NCBI RefSeq assembly: GCF_009932395.1
Contig: NZ_LSRS01000001.1
Location: 276,864-340,863 of the forward strand
DNA length: 64,000 nucleotides
Direction of reading: 5' to 3'
Origin: Sporotomaculum syntrophicum
Lineage (GTDB): Bacteria > Bacillota > Desulfotomaculia > Desulfotomaculales > Desulfallaceae
Within the stretch, counting starts at the first letter, position 1, and each line of letters starts with the position of its first letter. The translations under genes and the position numbers were made by a program. Shown one piece after another: positions 8,243-17,047 of this stretch. Under the pieces are notes generated by a model that saw only the letters and a list, made by a program, of their open reading frames with translations, did not search any database and was not told where the DNA came from.

Positions 8243-9016
8243 CTAACCAAGGGCTATCTCGGATCTTTTAAATAGCTGAATAAAGTTTAATATAAACTGC
8301 AATTCCTTTTCATTAAGATTACACACCAAATTTAAAACAGCCTGCACATTGGGATGCATCAGCAGATCCCGTAATTCCGGGGTCATTAAGCTGAGCAATT
8401 CATCCACTGCGCCGGGTTCCATGATAAAATAACAGGGTGATACGCTCATCACTTTAGCAAGTTTATCCAGCGTTTTCAGCGATGGCTGTACTTTGCCGTG
8501 TTCAATTTGACCAATTAACCCGGCAGTCACACCGGCTTTATTGGCTAATTGCGCCTGAGTCAGCCCGTATTCTTCCCGCAGCGCCTTTAGTTTATAACCC
8601 AGCGTGCCTTCCTGCCCCATTAAAAAAGACACCGGTACGGTCAATTCTTCGGCGATACGCTTTAAGGTATGCAATGCAGGAACAATGATGCCCCTTTCAA
8701 TTTCACTTAAGTAATTAACTGTTATATCTACCCGCCGGGATAACTCATGCAAGGATATATCCTTTTCCTCACGCAGCAGGTGGATTTTGTTTCCAATGGA
8801 GAGGCTGGTGTCTGAAACGTCCTCCTTAATAAACCGGGTTTTGGGTACCTCCAAGGCGGCGGCGAGTTTATCGACAGTTTTTGGTGAAGGCCGCTTGGTG
8901 CCTCTTTCAATTTCGCTGAGATAAGACAAAGACAGGTTAGCCCTTTTGGCTAAATCCTGTAATGTATAACCACGTTCTTCGCGCAAAGCCCGGATATTTT
9001 CCCCTCTAACGTTCAT
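8243..9016 (-). CDS. Regulator with three tandem XRE/Cro-type HTH domains
   Basis: 257 residues. Three homologous helix-turn-helix units lie at about 3-58 (IRALREERGYTLQDLAKRAN), 67-122 (IHLLREEKDISLHELSRRVD) and 128-184 (LKALREEYGLTQAQLANKAG). Each has the pattern LR-E--------LA and SYLS-IE-G or an equivalent. The last 70 residues are helical, without a recognisable sensor or cupin domain. It is probably a DNA-binding repressor. The targets are unknown, although a perfect palindrome upstream (9093-9106) suggests autoregulation. The start ATG has GGGGTG upstream. Confidence 0.88.
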   Translation of the reverse strand: MNVRGENIRALREERGYTLQDLAKRANLSLSYLSEIERGTKRPSPKTVDKLAAALEVPKTRFIKEDVSDTSLSIGNKIHLLREEKDISLHELSRRVDITVNYLSEIERGIIVPALHTLKRIAEELTVPVSFLMGQEGTLGYKLKALREEYGLTQAQLANKAGVTAGLIGQIEHGKVQPSLKTLDKLAKVMSVSPCYFIMEPGAVDELLSLMTPELRDLLMHPNVQAVLNLVCNLNEKELQFILNFIQLFKRSEIALG

Positions 9017-9092
9017 AATGTCACCCCGCTTGATGCGAATTACTACAAATTCTCTAATATTGGTTATTATTTTTCAACATTCTACTATAATG

Positions 9093-9106
9093 TGATTAAT
9101 TAATCA
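9093..9106. promoter_or_regulatory. Palindrome upstream of the triple-HTH gene
   Basis: TGATTAATTAATCA is a perfect 14-bp palindrome about 80 bp before the regulator start, close to a TATAGT sequence on the minus strand. XRE proteins often bind such sites, so this is a candidate operator. No binding is shown. Confidence 0.4.
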
Positions 9107-9179
9107 ATCTGTGGGAGCATGTGCGGTTGGCTACCACCAGGCTGGCTGCCGCCAGCCAAGCCCGGCAACTGATTGCTGG

Positions 9180-10886
9180 TTATTCTACCCCCAGACACCT
9201 GGCTGCTATTTCACGAAACAGCGGTGCCGCCGTATCGCCCCCACTGGCACCGCCCCGCACCAGCACGGTAATTACATAGCGAGGGTTTTCAACCGGCACA
9301 TAGCCGGCAAACCAGGCATCCACTTTATCCTCCTCATACCCGCTCACCTGTGCCGAACCTGTCTTGCCGGCGCTTTCAACACCCGGCTGGGCGGCTTTTT
9401 TCCCCACACCTGAAGCGATAACCTCGTGCAATAAAGCCCCCAGCCGGGCAGCTGTAGCCGGGGAAATAGCCTGAACAGGCTCCTCTGCATTATACTGCTC
9501 GACCAGTCGGCCGCTATCATCGCTCAGGCCGGTCACCAGGCGGGGTGTATAATACTTGCCGCCGCTGGCAATAGCATTTAGCATCGCCGTTACCTGAACC
9601 GGGGTGACCAGCACAGGACCCTGGCCGACGCTGCTGTTGGCCAGGCTATAGGGTTCGGCAATCAGAGCTAAATCCTGGTGACTGTTTGCCGGCACCGGGT
9701 AGCCGGTAATCTTTTGTTTGTTTAAACCCAAGGCTGTCGCGTATTTGATAATGCCGGCTGCACCCAGCTGGCGGCCAATATCAACAAAGGCGGGGTTGCA
9801 GGACTCAGCAAAGGCCTGCTGGAAGGTTATCCGTCCATGCCCGGCATTGTTCCAGCAACGCACCGGCTGCGCTGCTGGACCGGCACAATCAAATAGTGTT
9901 GTCGGCTGCACCAGACCCTCTTCCAGTGCAGCAGCGGCCAGCACAATTTTAAAGACCGAACCCGGCTGAAATAACGCGGTGCACTGATCGATGAATAGTT
10001 CTCCCGGCAGTTCGTCCATGCTGGACATAGCATGAAGAAATTCCGGGTGATAGTTGGGGCGACTTGCCATGGCCAGTATATCACCGGTACCGGCCTGCAT
10101 CACCACTACCGCCCCGGTAACTATATTGCGGTCCATGATCTCCTCGACAATGCTCTGCACACGCCCGTCAATAGTAGTTACTACGTTTAAACGCCAGGGG
10201 TCTCGAGCCATACTGTCCACCAGCAGACCGGGCCCCTGGATTACCCTGCCCCGGGCATCAACCGGCACTCCGGCCCAGCGTTTGGCCTGAGTTCCCTTGA
10301 GCTGCTGTTCATAGAAGTATTCCAGACCGGACTTACCTACCCAGTCCCCCAGCAGATAGTTTTTGCCGCCAGTGCTCTGCAGCTGAGCATACTGTTCCCG
10401 GCTGGATATTTTGCCAAGCTGCCCGGTGATATGCACCGCCAGCGGCTTGCTCCCATAACGCTGGTATACCGGCAGTATTATTACCCCCGGCAATTTGGCC
10501 TCTTGCAGCTCCGCACAGATACTGCCGGTCGGTGTCCGGTCGATATAAAAGGCGCCCTGCCGGGCCCGCTCTTTTAGCTGCTCTGTGTCCATATTTAAGA
10601 TAGCTGCTAATCGCTGTAGCTGAACCTCTTTTTGTTTTAGCAGCGCTGGAAACACCACCACCCTGTTGGCGTAATAACCCCCAGTCAGGGAGCCACCCTC
10701 CCGATCGGTTATTTCACCCCGGGTAAATTGTTCAAGGGCTATATTTTGAGCCCCCAATTGAAATGCTTGCCGGGCATATTTATAACCCTGCAGCTGTATC
10801 TGGTAAAGATGCACCAGAACCAACCCTAAGGCCAGTACTAAAAGCCAAAAGGAAGCAGCTATCCTGCGCCTCTGTATAGGCAGCAA
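9180..10886 (-). CDS. Class B penicillin-binding protein (D,D-transpeptidase)
   Basis: 568 residues. One N-terminal membrane anchor (about 9-30) is followed by a dimerisation domain and the transpeptidase domain. The active-site motifs are SVFK (310-313), SCN (362-364) and KTG (508-510). It cross-links peptidoglycan outside the membrane. The start is TTG at 10886 with GGAAAGGGG eight bases before it. In B. subtilis the equivalent position after the U32 peptidase genes holds yrrR/pbpI, so this is probably the PbpI counterpart, although an SpoVD/FtsI-like role cannot be excluded. Confidence 0.9.
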   Translation of the reverse strand: MLPIQRRRIAASFWLLVLALGLVLVHLYQIQLQGYKYARQAFQLGAQNIALEQFTRGEITDREGGSLTGGYYANRVVVFPALLKQKEVQLQRLAAILNMDTEQLKERARQGAFYIDRTPTGSICAELQEAKLPGVIILPVYQRYGSKPLAVHITGQLGKISSREQYAQLQSTGGKNYLLGDWVGKSGLEYFYEQQLKGTQAKRWAGVPVDARGRVIQGPGLLVDSMARDPWRLNVVTTIDGRVQSIVEEIMDRNIVTGAVVVMQAGTGDILAMASRPNYHPEFLHAMSSMDELPGELFIDQCTALFQPGSVFKIVLAAAALEEGLVQPTTLFDCAGPAAQPVRCWNNAGHGRITFQQAFAESCNPAFVDIGRQLGAAGIIKYATALGLNKQKITGYPVPANSHQDLALIAEPYSLANSSVGQGPVLVTPVQVTAMLNAIASGGKYYTPRLVTGLSDDSGRLVEQYNAEEPVQAISPATAARLGALLHEVIASGVGKKAAQPGVESAGKTGSAQVSGYEEDKVDAWFAGYVPVENPRYVITVLVRGGASGGDTAAPLFREIAARCLGVE

Positions 10887-10948
10887 AAATAAAACCCCTT
10901 TCCAATGATCGCCATATTATTACTATGGTGACCCCTGGCGCAGGGGTT

Positions 10949-12169
10949 TTATACATGCTCTGCCCGGCGCAGCAGTGACATCGAGGGTAACGGGCGCGGC
11001 CAGGGCAAGAAGACGACCTGGCGCGGGTGCGGCGCCGCCTCCTGTGAATTGCCTTCATTATCTAATATATTGGTGACTAACATTGTGATAGTTTTTCGTC
11101 CTGGGGTCAGTATTTCCAGTTGTTCGCCCCGTTTAAAGCGATTCCGCTGCTCCACCAGCAGCATCTTTTGCTGCTCGTCATAGCCCAGGACCACGCCGAC
11201 AAAGGTATAGGGGCGCCGGTAGATGGAGTATTCCGGCGGTGTTTCGCCAGGACGGAGACCGGTGATAAAACCTGTGGTATAGTCGCGGTTGCTGACTTTG
11301 CTCATCTCCTCCAGCCACTCGGGGCGGACGGAGTAGTTGTCCGGGTCTGACCGGTAGGCATCCAGCGCCTGCCGGTAGACTCTGGTGATGGAAGCCACAT
11401 AATGAATGCTTTTCACCCGCCCCTCTATTTTAAAGGAGGCCACCCCGGCCTCCACCAGGTCGGGCAGGTACTCCAGCAGGCACAAATCTCGCGAGCTGAG
11501 TATATAGGTGCCCCGCTCGTCCTCAAAAACCGGGAAATATTCCCCCGGCCTTTTTTCCTCCACCAGCCGGTATTTCCAGCGGCAGGATTGTGCACAGTCC
11601 CCCTGGTTGGCGCCTCTGCCCGTCATATAATTGCTGAGCAAGCAACGCCCCGAATAGGCCATGCACATAGCCCCGTGCACAAAGACCTCTAGTTCCATGC
11701 CGGTACGGCTGTATACGGTTTTTATTTCATCCAAGCTTAGTTCCCTGGCCAGTACGATCCGCTCCGCTCCCAGCGCTTGCCAGAGCAGGGCAGTGCGCCA
11801 GTTGGTGGTATTGGCCTGGGTGCTGATATGTATTTTCAAAGCCGGGGCCAACTCCCGCACCAGGGTCAGTACTCCCGGGTCGGACACGATCACTGCATCA
11901 ACACCCAGGGCTGCTAGCTCTTGGATGTAAGAGGGCAGGGCTTCGATATCGCGGTTGTGAGCGAATATATTTAAAGCCACGTAAACCTTCACTCCACGAG
12001 CATGAGCGTACTCCACAGCCCAAGCCAGGGAGGACGAGTCAAATGCGGCCGCCGCTGTCCGCAGCCCGAAACCGGTACCGCCCAGATAAACAGCATCGGC
12101 CCCGTAAGCAATAGCGAATTTTAATTTCTCCGGGCTGCCGGCTGGAGCCAATAATTCAGGTTTATTCAT
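10949..12169 (-). CDS. Peptidase U32 family protein
   Basis: 406 residues from ATG at 12169, which has GGAG eight bases upstream; an ATG seven codons earlier is less well placed. It begins MNKPELLAPAGSPEKL. The U32 signature is seen in HGAMCMAYSGRCLLSNYM followed by GANQGDCAQSCRWKY. Homologues include YrrO/YhbU/RlhA, several of which act in hydroxylation of tRNA or rRNA rather than as true proteases, so the peptidase name is by family only. It lies between mltG and the PBP, as in the B. subtilis yrr cluster. Confidence 0.9.
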   Translation of the reverse strand: MNKPELLAPAGSPEKLKFAIAYGADAVYLGGTGFGLRTAAAAFDSSSLAWAVEYAHARGVKVYVALNIFAHNRDIEALPSYIQELAALGVDAVIVSDPGVLTLVRELAPALKIHISTQANTTNWRTALLWQALGAERIVLARELSLDEIKTVYSRTGMELEVFVHGAMCMAYSGRCLLSNYMTGRGANQGDCAQSCRWKYRLVEEKRPGEYFPVFEDERGTYILSSRDLCLLEYLPDLVEAGVASFKIEGRVKSIHYVASITRVYRQALDAYRSDPDNYSVRPEWLEEMSKVSNRDYTTGFITGLRPGETPPEYSIYRRPYTFVGVVLGYDEQQKMLLVEQRNRFKRGEQLEILTPGRKTITMLVTNILDNEGNSQEAAPHPRQVVFLPWPRPLPSMSLLRRAEHV

Positions 12170-12210
12170 CAGTTCATCTCCATGTCGCAAACATTTGCCA
12201 GGCTGCTAAT

Positions 12211-13251
12211 TTACTGGTATTTACGCACATTTTCATTATGGGCCTCCAATGTCTCAGCAAAGGCATGTGTGCCATCGGGCTTAGCTACGTAATACAGGTA
12301 ATTATGGCTCTCCGGCTGAATAACTGCCAGCATTGAAGGCCAGCCGGGGTTGGCAATTGGGCCGGGAGGCAGCCCCTCGACCCGGTAAGTATTATAAGGG
12401 GAATCAACCAGTAAATCCTTGAACAGCAGCTTCTCCTTGGTCTCACCTAAAGCGTACTGCACAGTAGCATCTATTTGTAAAGGCATGCCCAGCTTCAACC
12501 GGTTGAAAATCACCCCGGCAATGCGAGGCCTTTCCGAGGCTGCAAGGGTTTCCCGCTCCACCATAGAAGCAATAGTCATCGCTTCATGCAGCGTCAGCCC
12601 CATAGACTCGACATGCCGACTATAGTCATGTTCCGCAATAACCCGGCCAAAATTTTTCAGCATTATTTCCACAATTCTATCCGCCTTGGTTTCAGTACTC
12701 AGGAAGTAGGTATCCGGATAAAGATAACCCTCCAGACCCCACTGGTTTACAGGCACTCCTTGCAAAAAGGCCATCTGCCAGGGGCCGCGCAGGGCTTGCA
12801 TAAAATCCTCCCGCTGAACAATCCCCTGCTTTTCTAACAAAACGGCGATCTGGGCCACGGTGTAGCCTTCCGGTATCGTTATTTTAAGTCTGTCCGGTGG
12901 ACCTTTGGTCAGCACCTCAATAATCTCTGAGACCGGCATAGATAAGCTCAAGGTATACGTTCCGGGTTTCATAGCTCCATCCAGACCGTGTAGCCTTGCA
13001 TACAGGCTAAAAGCCCTGGCGCTGCGGATTAAACCTTGCTCTTTTAACATAGTGGCAATTTGTGCGGTAGAGGCATCCCGGGGTACCACCACCGTAACCC
13101 CCCCAGTATTTTCTGCATCTACGGGCATCAGCGAGTACCACAGTGCCACCCATCCCACCATCAGCAAAAGTATAGCAATCAACCTGGTTGGTAAATAGCG
13201 CTGCTTGCGTCGACGTCTTTGGTTTCTTGCGGTTAAATAATTATAAGACAT
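12211..13251 (-). CDS. mltG: Endolytic transglycosylase MltG
   Basis: 346 residues from ATG at 13251; GAGAAAGG lies just upstream, and an in-frame codon at 13281 is less well placed. A short basic cytoplasmic tail (RNQRRRRKQR) is followed by one membrane helix (about 20-40), a LysM-like region and the YceG catalytic domain. The family motifs are EGYLYPDTYFL and the catalytic-Glu segment SMVERET, followed by IAGVIFNRL and LQIDATVQYALG. It cleaves nascent glycan strands at the outer membrane face, setting chain length. The neighbours match the yrrL context in Bacillus. Confidence 0.95.
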   Translation of the reverse strand: MSYNYLTARNQRRRRKQRYLPTRLIAILLLMVGWVALWYSLMPVDAENTGGVTVVVPRDASTAQIATMLKEQGLIRSARAFSLYARLHGLDGAMKPGTYTLSLSMPVSEIIEVLTKGPPDRLKITIPEGYTVAQIAVLLEKQGIVQREDFMQALRGPWQMAFLQGVPVNQWGLEGYLYPDTYFLSTETKADRIVEIMLKNFGRVIAEHDYSRHVESMGLTLHEAMTIASMVERETLAASERPRIAGVIFNRLKLGMPLQIDATVQYALGETKEKLLFKDLLVDSPYNTYRVEGLPPGPIANPGWPSMLAVIQPESHNYLYYVAKPDGTHAFAETLEAHNENVRKYQ

Positions 13252-13334
13252 TACTACAGCCTTTCTCTGTAATTTCCTCAAGCATCGGACACCCTTGATG
13301 CCTGGTCTATAAAATCAGTGGCCGGCTCCGGCAC

Positions 13335-14987
13335 CTAATCGGGGGATATATTTCCAGTTTCGGGTACCTGTTCAGCGTCCTCTATTGCTCGGCTGTCACC
13401 GGTTGCAGGAGGCACATCCCCGTTTTCCGGTACCTGACCATCACTCTCTGTTGACCGGCTGTCACCAGCTGTAGAAGGCACTCCGGGCTCAACCGGATTA
13501 GTGTGTTCAGGCGCCGGCGGTACCGGCTCGGTTGTTTCATCAGAGTTACTGCCGGCAGGTTCTTGTGGCACCGGTTGGTTAATAACACCAGGGCTGACCG
13601 GCAACACTGCACTCTCCGGTGGGACTACCACTGTTGGCTTGGCCTTGCCTGTACCAACTGCCACAATGCGGTTAACGGCGTGATAATAACTGGCCGGTAG
13701 CTGTTCGGTCCTTTTTTCGCCATTTTCCCACACATGCCTGGCTGAGGCAACTTTAAAGCCGTTGTTCCCTTTTTGCTTAATCACCTGTTCACCGGCAGCC
13801 AAATTGGGGTCATCTTCATATATGACCTTCTGTGGAATGGTTTCGGTTATCCAGCTGGTCACCTCTACCCGGGGGCTGTTCGCCTGGTTGCCGTATATTT
13901 TAAAGGTTATGGTGTTGCCTTCCACCAGTGAAGTAATATAAATATAATTTTCCTGATTATTCGCGAACCTAAAATCAATGGCCCCGTAAGACACTGTTGC
14001 ATCCTGACCGATAGGCACATAGCTCACCGGCAGCGTGTGATTGCTGCGCTCGAGTATCTGCAAATTAGCCAGCAGCACGGCATTGTACAGCGTGGAGGAA
14101 ACCTGGCACACGCCCCCGCCCAGACCCTGCACGAATTCGTTATTCACAATCACATTAGCGCTTTTGTAACCTGCCTCCGAGCTGCGCGGACCGACTACCT
14201 GGTTAAAGGAAAAATCATCACCAGGTGCAAGCAACAACCCATCCAGAGCAGCTGCGGCTACCTTGATATTGTAGGTGCGCCCCTCCTGCCCGGCATCAAA
14301 CCGCGTGGTATACTGGGCAATCCGACCATTGATCTGCATCGCCTCCACGTCTTCCGTGGTGCGCTGGGGCTGTACAGATAATAGGGGCAGCTCAACTTCA
14401 CCAACCTCAGCCCCGTTGATTGCTCCATCGCTGACCAATCGTGAAATTTCACTGGCCAGCGAGTTAAAATCTATATCGGTACCTGTTTGGGCAGGCACTA
14501 TTATCACCTGGTCGCCCGGTGTTATCTGAAAGCCTGCATTAACCGGCTCGACAATAATTTGCCCCATCTCGGCTATAATCTTTTTTTTCAAAACGTCCCA
14601 GCTGGTAGACAGTTCAGACTGGATATGCTCGCCTTCTTTTTCTACCCGGCGCCGTTCGCGCCACTGGTTGATAATGGAACCTGCATGCCCGATAGCGACA
14701 GCCTTTTGCAGCGTTTTTTCTTTATCCAGCGTTACCCCCAGCTCACCGGCTTTAATAGTCCAGGTATTGTCCCCGTGTTTAATAACTACCGGGTAATGGG
14801 TCACTTCATCTTCGAGCATGGTTAAAAGTTCCCGGGCTTGCTCTTTGGTTAGCCCGCCTAAATTTAAATTACCGACATACACACCAGGGGTAATCTTACT
14901 GTTCGCAAAGGATGCACCCGAACAACCAAACAACACGCCGACCACAAGCAAGGCCAGAAAACCAAACAGCCAACCAACTCGCCGCAC
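13335..14987 (-). CDS. VanW-family protein with PG-binding and G5 domains
   Basis: 550 residues. The N-terminal hydrophobic signal ends in LFGC, a lipobox-like site, so it may be a lipoprotein. A YoaR-type putative peptidoglycan-binding domain (about 35-210) is followed by the VanW domain (about 235-370, including GGGVCQVSSTLYNAVL) and a G5-like region around EQVIKQKGNNG. The last 90 residues are Pro/Glu-rich and contain two copies of a GDSR...QVPE-G motif, probably a wall-spanning or disordered tail. Start GTG at 14987 with AGAGGGGG upstream. Function: cell-envelope, not further defined. Confidence 0.85.
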   Translation of the reverse strand: MRRVGWLFGFLALLVVGVLFGCSGASFANSKITPGVYVGNLNLGGLTKEQARELLTMLEDEVTHYPVVIKHGDNTWTIKAGELGVTLDKEKTLQKAVAIGHAGSIINQWRERRRVEKEGEHIQSELSTSWDVLKKKIIAEMGQIIVEPVNAGFQITPGDQVIIVPAQTGTDIDFNSLASEISRLVSDGAINGAEVGEVELPLLSVQPQRTTEDVEAMQINGRIAQYTTRFDAGQEGRTYNIKVAAAALDGLLLAPGDDFSFNQVVGPRSSEAGYKSANVIVNNEFVQGLGGGVCQVSSTLYNAVLLANLQILERSNHTLPVSYVPIGQDATVSYGAIDFRFANNQENYIYITSLVEGNTITFKIYGNQANSPRVEVTSWITETIPQKVIYEDDPNLAAGEQVIKQKGNNGFKVASARHVWENGEKRTEQLPASYYHAVNRIVAVGTGKAKPTVVVPPESAVLPVSPGVINQPVPQEPAGSNSDETTEPVPPAPEHTNPVEPGVPSTAGDSRSTESDGQVPENGDVPPATGDSRAIEDAEQVPETGNISPD

Positions 14988-15003
14988 CGGAAAACCCCCT
15001 CTG

Positions 15004-15170
15004 AAGCAAGTTCTTAATTTGGGTGGAGTTTCAACTCCCCCTGAATTTTAGAACTGCAAAATGCATGACTTAGTTGGCGTTGTACTCCCTCTCAAGCGGT
15101 TAGGGGACACACCTTTTCAAGGAATGTCCCCAATTTATGTGGGAGACTTACGCCAAGTTAGTCAGGTCAA
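15004..15170. mobile_element. Repeat family 1, copy B (MITE-like)
   Basis: The core 15067-15163 (97 bp) has imperfect 13-bp inverted ends, GACTTAGTTGGCG and CGCCAAGTTAGTC (11 of 13 complementary), around a hairpin GGGGACA...TGTCCCC (15103-15131). Similarity to 50232-50352 extends from TTTTAGA (15046) to CAGGT (15167). To its left, 15008-15054 forms a second long hairpin starting AGTTCT and ending AGAACT. No coding capacity. GGGGACA-type hairpins are typical of REP/MITE sequences mobilised in trans; the source transposase is not in this window. Confidence 0.7.
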
Positions 15171-15224
15171 GAAAAAATAATAAAGCTGGCAACGAATATA
15201 CCTATCCGTCCAGCTTTATGGCTA
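15171..15224 (-). terminator. Terminator after the DUF1292 gene
   Basis: On the minus strand ATAAAGCTGG pairs with CCAGCTTTAT across a loop of about 20 bases and is followed by TATTTTTTC. It lies just downstream of the DUF1292 stop and just before the repeat element. Confidence 0.75.
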
Positions 15225-15237
15225 CTGCTGTTTGGAA

Positions 15238-15561
15238 CTAAACTTCATTCCCATTTGACTCTAATACCTCCATGCAGGCATCCTTGATCTTTTCCCATTC
15301 ATCATCATCAACTTCCACCAGTATGTCCCCGCCATATTCATCTTGCTCAATTTTTAGCACAAATGCATCGCCTTCAGACTCATCGTCAAAGTCTTCAAAA
15401 TCCAGGTCTTCCGGTTCTTCGTCATCTTCATCGACCAGCGGCACGACAATAGCGTATCTCTTGCCCTCTAACTCTAAAATATCATAAATTATTACATCAT
15501 GCTCATTGTTATCCTCGTCAATAATCGTAATTATTTCATCCTGATCAGGCAGAATTATCAC
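15238..15561 (-). CDS. DUF1292 acidic protein (YrzB-like)
   Basis: 107 residues, extremely acidic: more than a third are Asp or Glu, including EDDEEPEDLDFEDFDDE. It fits DUF1292/YrzB, found next to ruvX and mltG in Firmicutes; biochemical function unknown. The called GTG start at 15561 overlaps its AAAGAG ribosome site, so the true start may be a few codons downstream. A terminator follows. Confidence 0.85.
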   Translation of the reverse strand: MIILPDQDEIITIIDEDNNEHDVIIYDILELEGKRYAIVVPLVDEDDEEPEDLDFEDFDDESEGDAFVLKIEQDEYGGDILVEVDDDEWEKIKDACMEVLESNGNEV

Positions 15562-15607
15562 CTCTTTCCATAAGTTAGAGCTATTCTATATAAAAAAGCA
15601 CAAAATG

Positions 15608-16033
15608 TCAATAAACTCCGCCGGAATGAGCATCCAGATAGCCCTGTAATATAATGGCTGCGGCCATTTTATCTATTACCTGGCGGCGTTTGGATCTGCG
15701 CACATCGGCGCTAATCAACAGACGCTCGGCAGCCGCCGTGGTGAGCCTCTCATCCCAGGTCTCCACCGGCAGATGCAGGTGCTGGCGTATTTTTTCCGCA
15801 AATACCAGTGCTTTCTCCCCCTGTGGTCCTGTGGTGCCATTCATATTACGGGGTAAACCCACAACTATTTTATCTACCTCATATTTTTGCGCAATTGCCT
15901 TTATTTTATCCAGGTCTTTTGCCATACTTGGCTGGCGAACAATCGTCTCAACGCCCTGGGCAGTCCAACCAAGCAGGTCGCTAACTGCGATCCCAATTTT
16001 CCGGTCGCCAAAATCAATGCCCATAATGCGCAA
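15608..16033 (-). CDS. ruvX: Putative pre-16S rRNA nuclease / Holliday junction resolvase
   Basis: 141 residues, standard for YqgF/RuvX (YrrK). The RNase H-like fold motifs are [16 protein letters not shown] near the N terminus, [15 protein letters not shown] in the middle and the carboxylate-bearing ETWDERLTT. The family processes pre-16S rRNA and was also proposed as a junction resolvase. The start is TTG at 16033 with AAAGG about eleven bases before it; the inner ATG at 16024 is farther from the site. Gene order with ireB, alaS and DUF1292 matches Bacillus. Confidence 0.93.
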   Translation of the reverse strand: MRIMGIDFGDRKIGIAVSDLLGWTAQGVETIVRQPSMAKDLDKIKAIAQKYEVDKIVVGLPRNMNGTTGPQGEKALVFAEKIRQHLHLPVETWDERLTTAAAERLLISADVRRSKRRQVIDKMAAAIILQGYLDAHSGGVY

Positions 16034-16073
16034 GTTTACTTCAACCTTTCATTTAAAGAATACTTATGCACCA

Positions 16074-17018
16074 TCAAATAACTTTGATGCAAAAATCAGG
16101 GCATACAGACGCACAATAGCTACATAAGCGGCAAAGCTGGTGGTTCACCTGGACTCGCCCGTCTACTATAGTGAGCGCCACGGCGGTACACCTCTCTACA
16201 CACCGCCCGCAGCCATGGCAGTAATCTTCTACTAATAAGCGACGTTTTTTTCTTTTGAGCTGCTCGGACATACGGCGGTCAGGTAAAGCACCGGAAAACC
16301 TGCTGACGTTATAGTTAATCTCAGCTGGAGATTGCATACCCATGGCCACCGAAGCCAGCTCGGGCACAGCCAGAATAAAATCCATAGCCTGATCCAGCAC
16401 AGGGATTAAATGGCCACCGCCAAGGCATTTCATCCCATATATGCCCTTACCCATTACCGAGGCAAAAGAGATAGCTTCCAGCATATCACTTGCACTGCCA
16501 TCGGCAATGCCAATGCCTGCCAGGTTAATCAGCGGGTGAATAACATCAAATTCAGGCACCGAGGCTGCCGCCCGCACTCCCGCCACATAATGTGTGGATA
16601 TGCCAATGGCTCTAACCAACCCCTTATCCCTGGCCTCGACCAGGTATTCCACCGCTCCCCAGTGTCCCTGAATAGTATAGATGGATTCTTGTTCATGTAA
16701 TAAAAAAATATCTATATAATCCCGGCCAATTGACTTGAGGCAATGCTGCAGACTTTTTTCCATTTCCGCCCCGGTGGAGGCATAGGATTTAGAGGCCACC
16801 ACCGCTTCCGGAAATTCACGCAATACCTCTTTAATATAGGGGTAGCAGCCATATAATTCAGCGGTATCCATAAAGTTGACCCCTGCTTTAAGTGCCATTC
16901 GGATTAACAGTGCGCCGTCTGAAATGGCCAACCTTTTTTGCAAAGGGCCGATGGTTAGGGTGCCAAAACAAAGCCTGGATACTATAATGCCGGTATTACC
17001 CAGTTCGTTGTACTGCAA
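16074..17018 (-). CDS. Aldo/keto reductase with C-terminal 2[4Fe-4S] ferredoxin domain
   Basis: 314 residues. Residues 1-250 are an aldo/keto reductase barrel with the catalytic Asp/Tyr region FMDTAELYG, a Lys in VVASKSY, and HEQE in place of the usual His motif. The C terminus holds two cluster motifs, CHGCGRCVERC and CRLCSYCASVCP. Such fused reductases probably couple NAD(P)H or ferredoxin to carbonyl reduction; the substrate is unknown. The start is TTG at 17018 with a weak AGAAAGAGAG upstream. It interrupts the conserved ireB-ruvX order, so it was probably inserted. Confidence 0.88.
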   Translation of the reverse strand: MQYNELGNTGIIVSRLCFGTLTIGPLQKRLAISDGALLIRMALKAGVNFMDTAELYGCYPYIKEVLREFPEAVVASKSYASTGAEMEKSLQHCLKSIGRDYIDIFLLHEQESIYTIQGHWGAVEYLVEARDKGLVRAIGISTHYVAGVRAAASVPEFDVIHPLINLAGIGIADGSASDMLEAISFASVMGKGIYGMKCLGGGHLIPVLDQAMDFILAVPELASVAMGMQSPAEINYNVSRFSGALPDRRMSEQLKRKKRRLLVEDYCHGCGRCVERCTAVALTIVDGRVQVNHQLCRLCSYCASVCPDFCIKVI

Positions 17019-17047
17019 AACTATTAGTACTCTCTTTCTGTGTTAGG

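Noticed and set aside
9107-9179. GGCTGGC/GCCAGCC hairpin after the PBP gene as terminator
   Set aside because: Strong stem but no U-tract on the minus strand, so it is not called; it may still stabilise the mRNA 3' end.
10920-10950. ACCCCTGGCGCAGGGGT hairpin between U32 and PBP genes
   Set aside because: T-run lies on the plus strand, where no gene is known to end; a small regulatory role cannot be shown.
15272-15487. Serine-rich frame opposite the DUF1292 gene
   Set aside because: It is the antisense image of the Asp/Glu-rich codons; no ribosome site.
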